A DNA stretch of 64,000 bases, taken from assembly GCA_017308475.1 (NCBI GenBank), contig JAFKEU010000013.1, positions 1 to 64,000 of the forward strand. Reading direction: 5' to 3'. This DNA is from Alphaproteobacteria bacterium. Lineage in GTDB: Bacteria; Pseudomonadota; Alphaproteobacteria; Micropepsales; Micropepsaceae. Positions 53,282-61,040 of this stretch are shown in pieces. How positions within the stretch are numbered: the first letter of the stretch is position 1; each line of letters opens with the position of its first letter. Position numbers and translations under genes: made by a program. Below the pieces are notes generated by a model. The model was not told the DNA's origin, ran no database searches, and saw only the letters and a program-made list of their open reading frames with translations.

Positions 53282-53299
53282 GGATGAGTCATGCCGGGA

Positions 53300-54931
53300 T
53301 CAGCGGGTCTGGACCGCCGCAAAACAGGTCTGCCCGCGCTGGGTCAGGCGGCTGCATACGTCGCGCGCCTCCCGCTCTGCGAACAGGCCGAAGCGGGCGC
53401 GATAGAGCGTGTGGCCGTTGGCGGCCTGCACCGGATCAATGATCCGGCTGGCGCGCGCCAGCACGTCCTGGGCCTTGTCGGCATAACTGGCGAGCTGGGC
53501 GCTGGCCAGGGCCCGGTCGGCATAGGCACCGATCTGGATAGTCCAGTTCTTGCCAGGCTCGGGCGCGGGCGTGTCCGTATCGCCTTCGCCCTCATCGTCC
53601 TTCGCGCCGGGACGCATCCGGGGGACCGGCACATTGGATGCGAGGCGGATCGGTGTTGCTGCGGTCTGGGCGACGGCAGGCTGGGGACGCGGGGTGGGCC
53701 GGATCGCCGGCACCGGAGACGTCCCTGTCTGGGCCGCACTGACGGCGATGGGATTGGGTGGCACCGCGCTGGCCACTGCCACGGTCCTGACCTGCGCCGG
53801 CCTGGCGGCTGCGGGCAGGCGTGCGGGTACCTCGTCGGGGGCGCGGGCGTTTTCGGCGGTATCCTCGTCCTCTGCCCGGATGATGGCGGGAATGCCGGAC
53901 AGGTTCTGGAACCGGCTGCCCGACGAAGGCTCGGCTAGGCTGGCCAGCACCGGGCCCCCATTGGCGCCATCGCCCCTGTGCCAGGGCACGATCGCCTGGG
54001 CCACCATCATGGGCCTGGTGGCGATCTGCGCGAAGGTTCGATCCAGCAGGCTCATCATCTCGGCGTCCCGGCGCATGGCGGTGCGTCCGCCCATCACCAC
54101 CGCGATCAGGTGCGTCCTGCCGCACACCACCGACGAAACCAGATTAAAGCCGCTGGCGCCCGTGTAGCCGGTCTTGATGCCATCGGCGCCGTCATACTTG
54201 CCGATCAGATTGTCGTGGGTGGGATACCAGGTGCCCTTGTAGGTGAAGCCGGGCAGGGCGAAATAGCCGAAGTATTGCGGAAAATCATAGGCCAGGTGCC
54301 GGGCCAGGATGCCAAGGTCGGCAGCCGTGGTGATCTGCAGCGGATCGGGCAAGCCCGAGGCGTTGTGGAAATTGGTTTCCTTCATGCCCATCTGGCGGGC
54401 ACGTTCGGTCATCATCACTGCGAAATGGGATTCGGTGCCGCCCAGTGCCTCGGCGATCACCGCGGCCACGTCGTTGGCCGACCGCACCACGATGGCGCGG
54501 ATGGCAGTATCGACGGTGATGGTCTGGCCCGGGCGCAGGTTGAGCTTGGTCGGCTTCTGGACGGAGGCGTGGCGGCTGACCGGCAGCGGCGTGTCCATGG
54601 TCAGCTTGCCGTGCCTCAGCGCATCGAACAGCAGATACAGCGTCATCATCTTGGTCAGCGAGGCGGGATGACGCTCGGCCGTCTCGTTGCGGGCGTAAAG
54701 AATTTTGCCGGTGGCCCCGTCGATAACGAGCGCGGCGTCCTTGGCGGGATCGGTGGGACTGGCCGGGACCCGGGCGGCCCTGTGGCGCGCTGCATGGTGA
54801 GCGACGTGTTTGCGCGCAGCCTGGGCGGGCAAGTCCAAAAGGGGCAGGGCGATCAGCAGCGTCAAGGCCAGGGTCAGCGCGCGCTTACCCCTCAACAGCA
54901 GCAGACCGGATCCCAAATACGGCGCACCCAT
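53300..54931 (-). CDS. D-alanyl-D-alanine carboxypeptidase (peptidase S11) with SPOR domain
   Basis: 543 residues from ATG 54931. A signal/anchor segment (about 18-38) precedes the penicillin-binding domain with SLTK (91-94, catalytic Ser), SAN and KTGYTG. A long Pro/Ala-rich linker (about 350-465) leads to a C-terminal SPOR domain (NWTIQIGAYADRALASAQL), which binds denuded glycan strands at the division site. It trims the last D-Ala of stem peptides. A longer frame to 55126 runs through the divergent promoter region and is rejected. Confidence 0.93.
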   Translation of the reverse strand: MGAPYLGSGLLLLRGKRALTLALTLLIALPLLDLPAQAARKHVAHHAARHRAARVPASPTDPAKDAALVIDGATGKILYARNETAERHPASLTKMMTLYLLFDALRHGKLTMDTPLPVSRHASVQKPTKLNLRPGQTITVDTAIRAIVVRSANDVAAVIAEALGGTESHFAVMMTERARQMGMKETNFHNASGLPDPLQITTAADLGILARHLAYDFPQYFGYFALPGFTYKGTWYPTHDNLIGKYDGADGIKTGYTGASGFNLVSSVVCGRTHLIAVVMGGRTAMRRDAEMMSLLDRTFAQIATRPMMVAQAIVPWHRGDGANGGPVLASLAEPSSGSRFQNLSGIPAIIRAEDEDTAENARAPDEVPARLPAAARPAQVRTVAVASAVPPNPIAVSAAQTGTSPVPAIRPTPRPQPAVAQTAATPIRLASNVPVPRMRPGAKDDEGEGDTDTPAPEPGKNWTIQIGAYADRALASAQLASYADKAQDVLARASRIIDPVQAANGHTLYRARFGLFAEREARDVCSRLTQRGQTCFAAVQTR

Positions 54932-55056
54932 GTCAGGACAAGACCAAATTGTGACATCTTCCGCAAGCGGGAAGGCCGATTCCACTATAAGTTTCGGGCC
55001 TTTACGACACCCTAATGAAATTGGGCAAGTTCCCCCGCCCGCGGATTGCACAAAAA

Positions 55057-55126
55057 ATGCTGCGACGCAACAATTAATCCTTGACGAGTTTGTGGGCACT
55101 CGCTTATATCTCATGCTGCACTGCAA
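55057..55126 (+). promoter_or_regulatory. Phasin promoter flanked by two identical dyad half-designs
   Basis: TTGACG (55081-55086) and TTATAT (55104-55109) at 17-nt spacing form the promoter. ATGCTGC-GAC-GCAA (55057-55070) lies upstream and ATGCTGC-ACT-GCAA (55113-55126) lies over the likely start of transcription. The two share 11 fixed bases with the same 3-nt gap. TGC...GCA dyads of the CTGC-N3-GCAG type are bound by the PHA regulator PhaR in Paracoccus and Rhodobacter, so PhaR control is the leading idea. Confidence 0.55.
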
Positions 55127-55174
55127 TAGGCAGCCGGAAGACCGGTCGTGCCCTCACCCAAGAAAGGACATGAC

Positions 55175-55627
55175 ATGACCAAAGCAAAATCGGCCGGCGA
55201 GAAGGCCACTGCTACCGCCGAGTCCGCCATGGAAAGCGGCGCCGAGGCCCTCAAGAGCGGCATGGAAAAGGTACTGAAGAGTTACGATGCCGTTCTCGGT
55301 TTCGGCAAGGAGACCGCTGAAGCCTGCATGAAGTCCGCCACCGTTGCCGGCAAGGGCATCGAGAACCTCAACAGCGAGCTTTATTCGTATTCCAAGCAAT
55401 CGATCGAGGACACCATCGCCGCCACCAAAGCCGTGATGGGCTCCAAGTCGGTACATGAGGCGTTCGAGTTCCAGACGGACTTCGCCAAGTCTGCTTTCGA
55501 ATCCTACATCGGCGAACTCAGCAAGGTCGGCGAGTTGGTCACCGAGGCCACCAAGGAGACCTATGCACCGCTGAAGGGCCGCATCCAGGCCTGGCTGGAT
55601 GTCGTTCAGTCCGCCCGCGCATCCTGA
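55175..55627 (+). CDS. Phasin family protein
   Basis: 150 residues, almost all helical, with the phasin pattern YDAVLGFGKETAEACMKSATVAGKGIENLNSELYSYSKQSIED (in pieces). Phasins coat polyhydroxyalkanoate granules. The ATG at 55175 follows AAGAAAGGA. No PHA synthase or depolymerase is in the window. Confidence 0.92.
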   Translation: MTKAKSAGEKATATAESAMESGAEALKSGMEKVLKSYDAVLGFGKETAEACMKSATVAGKGIENLNSELYSYSKQSIEDTIAATKAVMGSKSVHEAFEFQTDFAKSAFESYIGELSKVGELVTEATKETYAPLKGRIQAWLDVVQSARAS

Positions 55628-55661
55628 TTTCGCGCCGCACTGCGGCCGCACTGCACACAAT

Positions 55662-55693
55662 AAGGGTCCGGGCCGGAAGGTCCGGGCCCTTTT
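55662..55693 (+). terminator. Rho-independent terminator after the phasin gene
   Basis: AAGGGTCCGGGCC (55662-55674) and GGTCCGGGCCCTT (55679-55691) form a 13-bp stem with two G-U pairs and a GGAA loop, followed by TT. The T's of the 3' arm complete the tail. Confidence 0.88.
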
Positions 55694-55845
55694 GCGTTAT
55701 TCCGCCTTGAAACTGCCCAACCGTACCCACACATCTGAACATCGTGATACCTCCGTCAACCCTCTTCAAAGACCCCCATTCTGGTTTAGGATGGTGCCGC
55801 TAGGCGGCGGTTCGCGCCTTTTGAAGACGGTTGTGGAAGCGGGTG

Positions 55846-56190
55846 ATGAAGGACTCTGGCGACGGCAATGACGATTTGGGCGGGAACGGCAATAATGCCG
55901 GCACCGGCATCGTCACGAAAACGCGCCCGAAAACAAAGAAGCCGAGCCTCTACAAGGTCCTGCTTCTGAACGACGACTACACGCCGATGGAGTTCGTCGT
56001 TCACATTCTCGAGAAGATATTCGGCAAGAACCGCGAAGAGGCGGTGGACGTGATGCTGCATGTCCATCGCCACGGCGTGGGCATCTGCGGCGTCTTCACC
56101 TATGAGGTCGCGGAAACCAAGGTCGCCCAGGTGATCGAGGCCGCCCGGCGGCACCAGCACCCGTTACAGTGCACGATGGAAAAGGAGTAG
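55846..56190 (+). CDS. clpS: ATP-dependent Clp protease adaptor ClpS
   Basis: 114 residues from ATG 55846 (a TTG at 55831 adds five residues). The N-degron pocket region [20 protein letters not shown] and [21 protein letters not shown] are intact. A flexible Gly/Asn-rich N-terminus of about 25 residues, needed to engage ClpA, comes first. It lies 6 nt before clpA. Confidence 0.95.
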   Translation: MKDSGDGNDDLGGNGNNAGTGIVTKTRPKTKKPSLYKVLLLNDDYTPMEFVVHILEKIFGKNREEAVDVMLHVHRHGVGICGVFTYEVAETKVAQVIEAARRHQHPLQCTMEKE

Positions 56191-56196
56191 CGTCGC

Positions 56197-58527
56197 ATGC
56201 CTTCACTTTCGCGGAGTTTGGAACAGGCACTGCATCACGCCATCAAGCTCGCAAGTGATCGGCATCACGAATACGCCACGCTCGAGCACCTTCTGCTTGC
56301 CCTGATCGACGACACCGACGCCAGCCAGGTGATGAAGGCGTGCAATGTCGACATGGACGTGCTGCGCCGTTCGGTACAGAAATATGTCGACGAGGACCTT
56401 TCCACCCTGGTGATCGAGGATGGCGAGGAAGCCAAGCCCACCACTGGCTTCCAGCGGGTCGTGCAGCGCGCGGTGCTGCATGTGCAGAATTCCGGCCGCG
56501 ACGAGGTGACGGGTGCCAACGTGCTCGTCGCACTGTTCACCGAGCGCGAAAGCCATGCCGTCTATTTCCTGCAGGAGCAGAATATGAACCGGCTGGATGC
56601 CGTGAGCTATATCAGCCACGGCATCGCCAAGCGGCCCGGCATGAGCCAGCCCAAGCCCGCCCGCGGAACCGACGAAGACGACGAGGGCGAGAAGCAGTCC
56701 AAGCAGGGCACCGAGGCGCTGGAAGCCTATTGCGTCAACCTGAACGAGAAGGCCAAATCCGGCCGGGTGGATCCGCTGATCGGCCGTGGCCCCGAGGTGG
56801 AGCGCACCATCCAGATCCTCTGCCGCCGACAGAAGAACAATCCGCTCTTCGTGGGCGATCCAGGTGTGGGCAAGACCGCGATCGCCGAAGGCCTTGCGCG
56901 CAAGATCATCCGGGGCGAGGTGCCCGACGTCCTCAAGGATGCCACCATCTATGCTTTGGACATGGGCTCGCTGATCGCCGGCACGCGCTATCGCGGCGAT
57001 TTCGAGGAGCGGCTCAAGACCGTGGTCAAGGAGCTGGAGAATCTCAAGGGCGCCATCCTGTTCATCGACGAGATTCACACCGTGATCGGCGCCGGCGCGA
57101 CCTCGGGCGGGGCGATGGACGCCTCCAACCTGCTCAAGCCGGCGCTGGCGGCGGGAACGCTGCGCTGCATCGGCTCGACCACCTACAAGGAATACCGCCA
57201 GTATTTCGAGAAGGACCGCGCCCTGGTGCGCCGCTTCCAGAAGATCGACGTGGCCGAGCCCTCGGTTGAGGACAGCATCAAGATCCTGATGGGGATCAAG
57301 AGCTACTTCGAGACCTATCACAAGGTCCGCTATACCCAGGATGCGATCCGCGCGGCGGTCGAACTGTCGTCCAAATACATCAATGACCGCAAGCTTCCCG
57401 ACAAGGCGATCGATGTGATCGACGAACTGGGCGCGTCCCAGATGCTGCTGCCGGAAAGCCGCCGAAAGAAGGTGGTGGGCGTGAAGGACGTCGAGGACAT
57501 CATCGCCAAGATCGCCCGCATCCCCTCCAAGTCGGTGAGCAAGAACGACACCGAGGCGCTGAAGTCGCTGGAAACCGACCTGAAGCGCGTGGTCTATGGC
57601 CAGGACGCAGCGATCCATGCCCTGGCATCGGCGATCAAGCTGGCCCGCGCCGGCCTGCGCCAGCCGGAAAAGCCGATCGGTTCCTATCTGTTCAGCGGCC
57701 CTACCGGGGTCGGCAAGACCGAGGTTGCCAAGCAGCTCGCCTCCATCATGGGGGTGGAATTCCTGCGCTTCGACATGTCGGAATATATGGAACGCCACAC
57801 CGTCAGCCGCCTGATCGGCGCGCCGCCCGGTTATGTCGGTTTCGACCAGGGCGGCCTTCTGACCGACGGCGTCGACCAGCACCCGCATTGCGTGCTGCTG
57901 CTGGACGAGATCGAAAAGGCCCATCAGGACCTGTTCAACATCCTGTTGCAGGTAATGGACCACGGCAAGCTGACCGACCATAACGGCAAGAAGATCGATT
58001 TCCGCAATGTGGTGCTGATCATGACCACCAATGCGGGTGCCAGTGACGCCGCCAAGGACGCAATCGGCTTTGGCCGCGGCAAGCGGGAAGGCGAGGACGA
58101 GGAAGCGATCAAGAAGCTGTTCACGCCGGAATTCCGCAACCGGCTGGATGCGACCATCTCCTTCGCGCCGCTGTCGCGCAGCACCATCGACCGGGTGGTG
58201 GAGAAGTTCGTTCTGGAACTGGAAGCCCAATTGGCCGACCGCGACGTGACCTTCGAGTTGACCCCCGAAGCCACCCGCTGGCTGGGTGAAAAGGGCTATG
58301 ACGACAGTTTCGGCGCCCGCCCGCTGGCTCGAGTGATCCAGGACAACATAAAAAAGCCACTGGCCGACGAGATCCTGTTCGGCAAGCTCAAGGGCGGTGG
58401 CACGGTGCGCGTGCTTCTGGACCGCGAGCAGGACAAGCTGGCGTTCGAGTTCATCCCTGCGGCCGAGGCCAAGCCCCGCGCGCCGCGCGCCGCCAAGGGC
58501 CAGAACAAGGAAGACATCAGCAAGTAA
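56197..58527 (+). CDS. clpA: ATP-dependent Clp protease ATP-binding subunit ClpA
   Basis: 776 residues. The double Clp N-domain (about 1-145) is followed by two AAA modules with Walker A GDPGVGKTAIAE (about 218) and GPTGVGKTEVAKQ (about 501), Walker B LFIDEIHTVIG and LLLDEIEKAH, and the ClpP-binding IGF loop (DAIGFGRGK, about 622). It unfolds substrates, including N-degron proteins from ClpS, into ClpP. The tail is Lys/Ala-rich. Confidence 0.97.
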   Translation: MPSLSRSLEQALHHAIKLASDRHHEYATLEHLLLALIDDTDASQVMKACNVDMDVLRRSVQKYVDEDLSTLVIEDGEEAKPTTGFQRVVQRAVLHVQNSGRDEVTGANVLVALFTERESHAVYFLQEQNMNRLDAVSYISHGIAKRPGMSQPKPARGTDEDDEGEKQSKQGTEALEAYCVNLNEKAKSGRVDPLIGRGPEVERTIQILCRRQKNNPLFVGDPGVGKTAIAEGLARKIIRGEVPDVLKDATIYALDMGSLIAGTRYRGDFEERLKTVVKELENLKGAILFIDEIHTVIGAGATSGGAMDASNLLKPALAAGTLRCIGSTTYKEYRQYFEKDRALVRRFQKIDVAEPSVEDSIKILMGIKSYFETYHKVRYTQDAIRAAVELSSKYINDRKLPDKAIDVIDELGASQMLLPESRRKKVVGVKDVEDIIAKIARIPSKSVSKNDTEALKSLETDLKRVVYGQDAAIHALASAIKLARAGLRQPEKPIGSYLFSGPTGVGKTEVAKQLASIMGVEFLRFDMSEYMERHTVSRLIGAPPGYVGFDQGGLLTDGVDQHPHCVLLLDEIEKAHQDLFNILLQVMDHGKLTDHNGKKIDFRNVVLIMTTNAGASDAAKDAIGFGRGKREGEDEEAIKKLFTPEFRNRLDATISFAPLSRSTIDRVVEKFVLELEAQLADRDVTFELTPEATRWLGEKGYDDSFGARPLARVIQDNIKKPLADEILFGKLKGGGTVRVLLDREQDKLAFEFIPAAEAKPRAPRAAKGQNKEDISK

Positions 58528-58538
58528 GGGAGGTTCGT

Positions 58539-58922
58539 ATGCCGCGATTTCGTCCCGTTTTGTTTGCAGCCGCTGCACTTTTCACCGCCACCCCGGGCGC
58601 GTTGTCTTCTGCCTGGGCCCATCACGGCTGGAGCGGACAGGAAGAACAGCTGACATCCCTGTCCGGCACGGTGGTGGAGGGTGTCTCCATGGCCGGCCCG
58701 CACGCCACCATGAAGATCAAGTCCGGCAATGATGTGTGGGACCTGACGCTGGCACCCCCGGCCCGCACCGCCCGTTCCGGTCTGAAGGAAGGGCTGATCC
58801 CCGTCGGCGCGACCGTGACGGTGCGCGGCAACCGCAACAGCGACCACAGCCGGCATGAGATGAAGACCATCTTCATCCAGCACGGAAGTGCCGAATATCA
58901 CGTCTATCCCGACCGCGAATAA
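58539..58922 (+). CDS. DUF6152-type exported protein
   Basis: 127 residues with a signal peptide (about 1-27, ending AWAHH). The pattern AHHGWSG, LSGTVVEGVSMAGPHATMKIK, WDLTLAPPARTARSGL and VTVRGNRN matches DUF6152, a small periplasmic domain of unknown role. It is followed 15 nt later by a DUF6644-type membrane protein, a recurrent pairing. Confidence 0.8.
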   Translation: MPRFRPVLFAAAALFTATPGALSSAWAHHGWSGQEEQLTSLSGTVVEGVSMAGPHATMKIKSGNDVWDLTLAPPARTARSGLKEGLIPVGATVTVRGNRNSDHSRHEMKTIFIQHGSAEYHVYPDRE

Positions 58923-58937
58923 CGCGCCGGAGACAGC

Positions 58938-59429
58938 GTGAACCTCACCCAGTTCCTGTTCTGGCTGGAGCATTCGCCGCTCGGCGTCTTCACCCGGTCA
59001 CTGGGCGCGTGGAGTTACGGCATCGTCAACCTGGTGCACATACTGGGCATCGTGATGCTGTTCGGGTCCATCCTGCTGCTGGACCTGCGCCTCCTGGGCG
59101 TATGGCGCTCCATCCCGCTTGCGGCGCTGTCGCGGCCCACCGTGACGCTGGCAATGACCGGCTTTTTCATCGCCGTCGCCAGCGGCATTCCCATGCTGGC
59201 GGTGAAGGCGGGCGATTATGCGGACAATCCCTTCCTGCTGATGAAGTTTCCCGCCATCGCTCTGGCGCTGGTCAATGTCTGGCTGCTGCACCGTTCCGGG
59301 GCGTGGAAGGCGCACCGGCTGCGCGATCTTCTCCCGCGCGAACGCCGCCGCCTGGCGCTGGGCGCTTCGCTATCGCTGGCTTTCTGGCTGACGGCCATTA
59401 CCAGCGGCCGCATGATCGGGTACTGGTGA
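58938..59429 (+). CDS. DUF6644-type membrane protein
   Basis: 163 residues with four predicted helices. It starts with a short amphipathic segment (FLFWLEHSPLGVFTRSLGAW) and carries YGIVNLVHILGIVMLFGSILLLDLRLLG, where a His lies in the first helix; a second His is in LLHRSG. It partners the DUF6152 gene upstream; the function is unknown. The stop is 4 nt before the next gene. Confidence 0.78.
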   Translation: MNLTQFLFWLEHSPLGVFTRSLGAWSYGIVNLVHILGIVMLFGSILLLDLRLLGVWRSIPLAALSRPTVTLAMTGFFIAVASGIPMLAVKAGDYADNPFLLMKFPAIALALVNVWLLHRSGAWKAHRLRDLLPRERRRLALGASLSLAFWLTAITSGRMIGYW

Positions 59430-59432
59430 GGC

Positions 59433-59843
59433 ATGAGCGATATTCTCACCGGCGGCTGTCTGTGCGGCGACCTGCGCTGGAAAGCCCATGCTGCGCCCAG
59501 ATACATGGGCCTTTGCTATTGCGCTGACTGCCGCAAGGCCTCGGGCTCCGGCTTCATTCCGTTCATGGGCTTTGACGCATCCGCGCTCGCCATCTCCGGC
59601 CGCTGGACCGTGCATACCCTACTACATGCCGACGGGCGGGCGGCGGTGCGCAATTCCTGCGTAATCTGCGGCGGGCTGGTGTTCGGCGGCAAGCTGGGCG
59701 CGGACGAGACGTTGAACATCTATGCCGGCTCGCTGGACGATATTGCGCAGTTCAAGCCCACCGTCGCCTTGTTCACCCGCGATGCGCCCGATTGGGTGGC
59801 GATCCCCGGCGGCCTGCGCCGCTTCGAGACGATGCCGCGATAA
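59433..59843 (+). CDS. GFA family protein (glutathione-dependent formaldehyde-activating-like)
   Basis: 136 residues. The zinc ligands CLCGDLRW, CYCADCRKASGSGF and SCVICGG follow the GFA pattern. Most members are of unknown activity despite the name. It is the third gene of the operon with DUF6152 and DUF6644. Confidence 0.9.
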   Translation: MSDILTGGCLCGDLRWKAHAAPRYMGLCYCADCRKASGSGFIPFMGFDASALAISGRWTVHTLLHADGRAAVRNSCVICGGLVFGGKLGADETLNIYAGSLDDIAQFKPTVALFTRDAPDWVAIPGGLRRFETMPR

Positions 59844-59850
59844 CCCCATT

Positions 59851-59881
59851 GTCATGACCCGCCTCCGCGCGGGCCATCCAG
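59851..59881. repeat. GTCATGACCCGC...GCGGGCCATCCAG palindrome
   Basis: ATGACCCGC and GCGGGCCAT pair with one A-C mismatch around a short loop, 8 nt after the GFA gene. It is a direct-orientation copy of the family seen at 60942. Confidence 0.7.
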
Positions 59882-60048
59882 GGCGGCCGCGCTCGCCTGT
59901 ATCTGACGTCCCTGTTATCCCGATGAACAACCATTCACCTGAACAACCGTGCAGGGTCCGCGCAAACTGTCGGTGAAACGCACGCTGCGCACACGCGCCG
60001 ACGAATATCGCGTGAACGCGCACATGCACACGACAAAGACGGGTTTTA

Positions 60049-60073
60049 CTCCTTGGATATTAACCCCAAGGAG
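60049..60073 (+). promoter_or_regulatory. Hairpin that hides the ribosome-binding site of the small ORF
   Basis: CTCCTTGG (60049-60056) is the exact complement of CCAAGGAG (60066-60073), with a 9-nt AT-rich loop. The AAGGAG in the 3' arm is the Shine-Dalgarno for the ATG at 60082. Pairing would block initiation, so translation may respond to temperature, to a ligand or to an opening factor. The upstream 200 nt hold no gene. Confidence 0.6.
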
Positions 60074-60081
60074 AATTTTCC

Positions 60082-60213
60082 ATGCTTGATCGTTTGACGA
60101 CCACCACGCCGCGCAGCGAGAAATTCAGCAGCGTGCTTCACGTCATGCTGGCCGCGGCTTTCGGGCTGATGAACCTGCACGCGGCGGTGCACATCATAAC
60201 CCATCTGACGTAA
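60082..60213 (+). CDS. Small 43-residue hydrophobic protein
   Basis: ATG 60082 to TAA 60211-60213, starting MLDRLTTTTPRSEKF. Residues 18-42 (LHVMLAAAFGLMNLHAAVHI and onward) form one helix with three His residues at a spacing that puts two of them on one face, so a membrane helix is likely. The ideal AAGGAG site at 60068-60073, 8 nt before the ATG, supports it as real. No family is recognised. Confidence 0.6.
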   Translation: MLDRLTTTTPRSEKFSSVLHVMLAAAFGLMNLHAAVHIITHLT

Positions 60214-60223
60214 TGGCGGCCCG

Positions 60224-60514
60224 CTAAAGCGGCGCGGTGTAATGCTCCACCGCCGGGGGTGAGGCGAAGTGCGGGCCCAGAATGGCGCGCCATTCCTCGA
60301 AGGCCCTGGACTCGCGGAAGCCGACCATATGGTCCTCCAGCGTGTCCCATTCCACCAGCAGGATGAAGCTGTCGGAATTCTCGATGCCGCGATGCATGTT
60401 GGCCTTGCGGCAGCCTTTGGCGGCGCGGATCAGCGGCGCGGCCAGCGCGAAGGCTTTCTCGAATTCGTCGGCCTGGCCGAGCTTGATGGCGAAAATGGCG
60501 CGTTCGAGGATCAC
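60224..60514 (-). CDS. Antibiotic biosynthesis monooxygenase (ABM)-fold protein
   Basis: 96 residues, a dimeric ferredoxin-like barrel by pattern: ILERAIFAIKLGQADEFEKAF, GCRKANMHRGIENSDSFILLVEWDTLEDHMVGFRESRAFEEWR. Members include quinol monooxygenases and haem-degrading enzymes; many have no known activity. It overlaps the HIT gene by 4 nt. Confidence 0.82.
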   Translation of the reverse strand: MILERAIFAIKLGQADEFEKAFALAAPLIRAAKGCRKANMHRGIENSDSFILLVEWDTLEDHMVGFRESRAFEEWRAILGPHFASPPAVEHYTAPL

Positions 60515-60927
60515 AGGCTGCTCCTGATCTTTGCGGCAACGGGTTCGAGCTTTGCGGCGTCTACCATGAGTTTGCCATGCGGCGCCAGCGGCACGCCTTC
60601 CCAGCGCGGCACGATGTGGAAATGGGCGTGGAAGATGCTCTGGCCGGCGGGTGCGCGGTTGTACTGTTTCAGCAATATGCCGTCCGGCGCCAGCGCCTTG
60701 TCCACCGCCTTTGCCACCTTCTGGACCGTCGCCATCATCGCCGCCAGTCCCTCCGCCGACAGGTCCAGAATGTCCTGCGCCGCTTCCTTGGGCACCACCA
60801 GAACATGGCCCTCAGCCTCCGGCATCACATCCATGAAGGCGAGCGTGCGGTCATCCTCGAACACCTTCACGCAGGGGATTTCGCCGCGGATGATCTTGGC
60901 GAAGATGTTTTGTTTGTCGTATGGCAT
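60511..60927 (-). CDS. HIT family hydrolase
   Basis: 138 residues. The active-site triad HAHFHIVPRW (His-x-His-x-His) and the start IFAKIIRGEIPCVKVFED fit HINT-type nucleoside phosphoramidase/hydrolases. It is the first gene of a two-gene unit with the ABM protein. Confidence 0.93.
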   Translation of the reverse strand: MPYDKQNIFAKIIRGEIPCVKVFEDDRTLAFMDVMPEAEGHVLVVPKEAAQDILDLSAEGLAAMMATVQKVAKAVDKALAPDGILLKQYNRAPAGQSIFHAHFHIVPRWEGVPLAPHGKLMVDAAKLEPVAAKIRSSL

Positions 60928-60941
60928 TTCACTCTCTCAAT

Positions 60942-61019
60942 TCGTCATGGCCCGCTTCATGCGGGCCATCCATACGGTGAATGGGTCATGGATGGCCCGG
61001 ACGAGCCGGGTCATCACGA
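60942..61019. repeat. Inverted pair of GTCATGGCCCG...CGGGCCATCC palindromes
   Basis: Copy 1: ATGGCCCGC (60947-60955) with GCGGGCCAT (60961-60969). Copy 2 in opposite orientation: ATGGCCCGG (60992-61000) with CCGGGTCAT (61006-61014). The pair fills the gap between two minus-strand genes, in the style of bacterial interspersed mosaic elements. Confidence 0.75.
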
Positions 61020-61040
61020 TAGGAGGAAATGCGATAGCCG

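Noticed and set aside
60138..60539. 133-codon minus-strand frame overlapping the ABM gene and the small ORF
   Set aside because: A shifted-frame shadow of the ABM gene. The small plus-strand ORF has a proper ribosome-binding site and the ABM frame has the family pattern.
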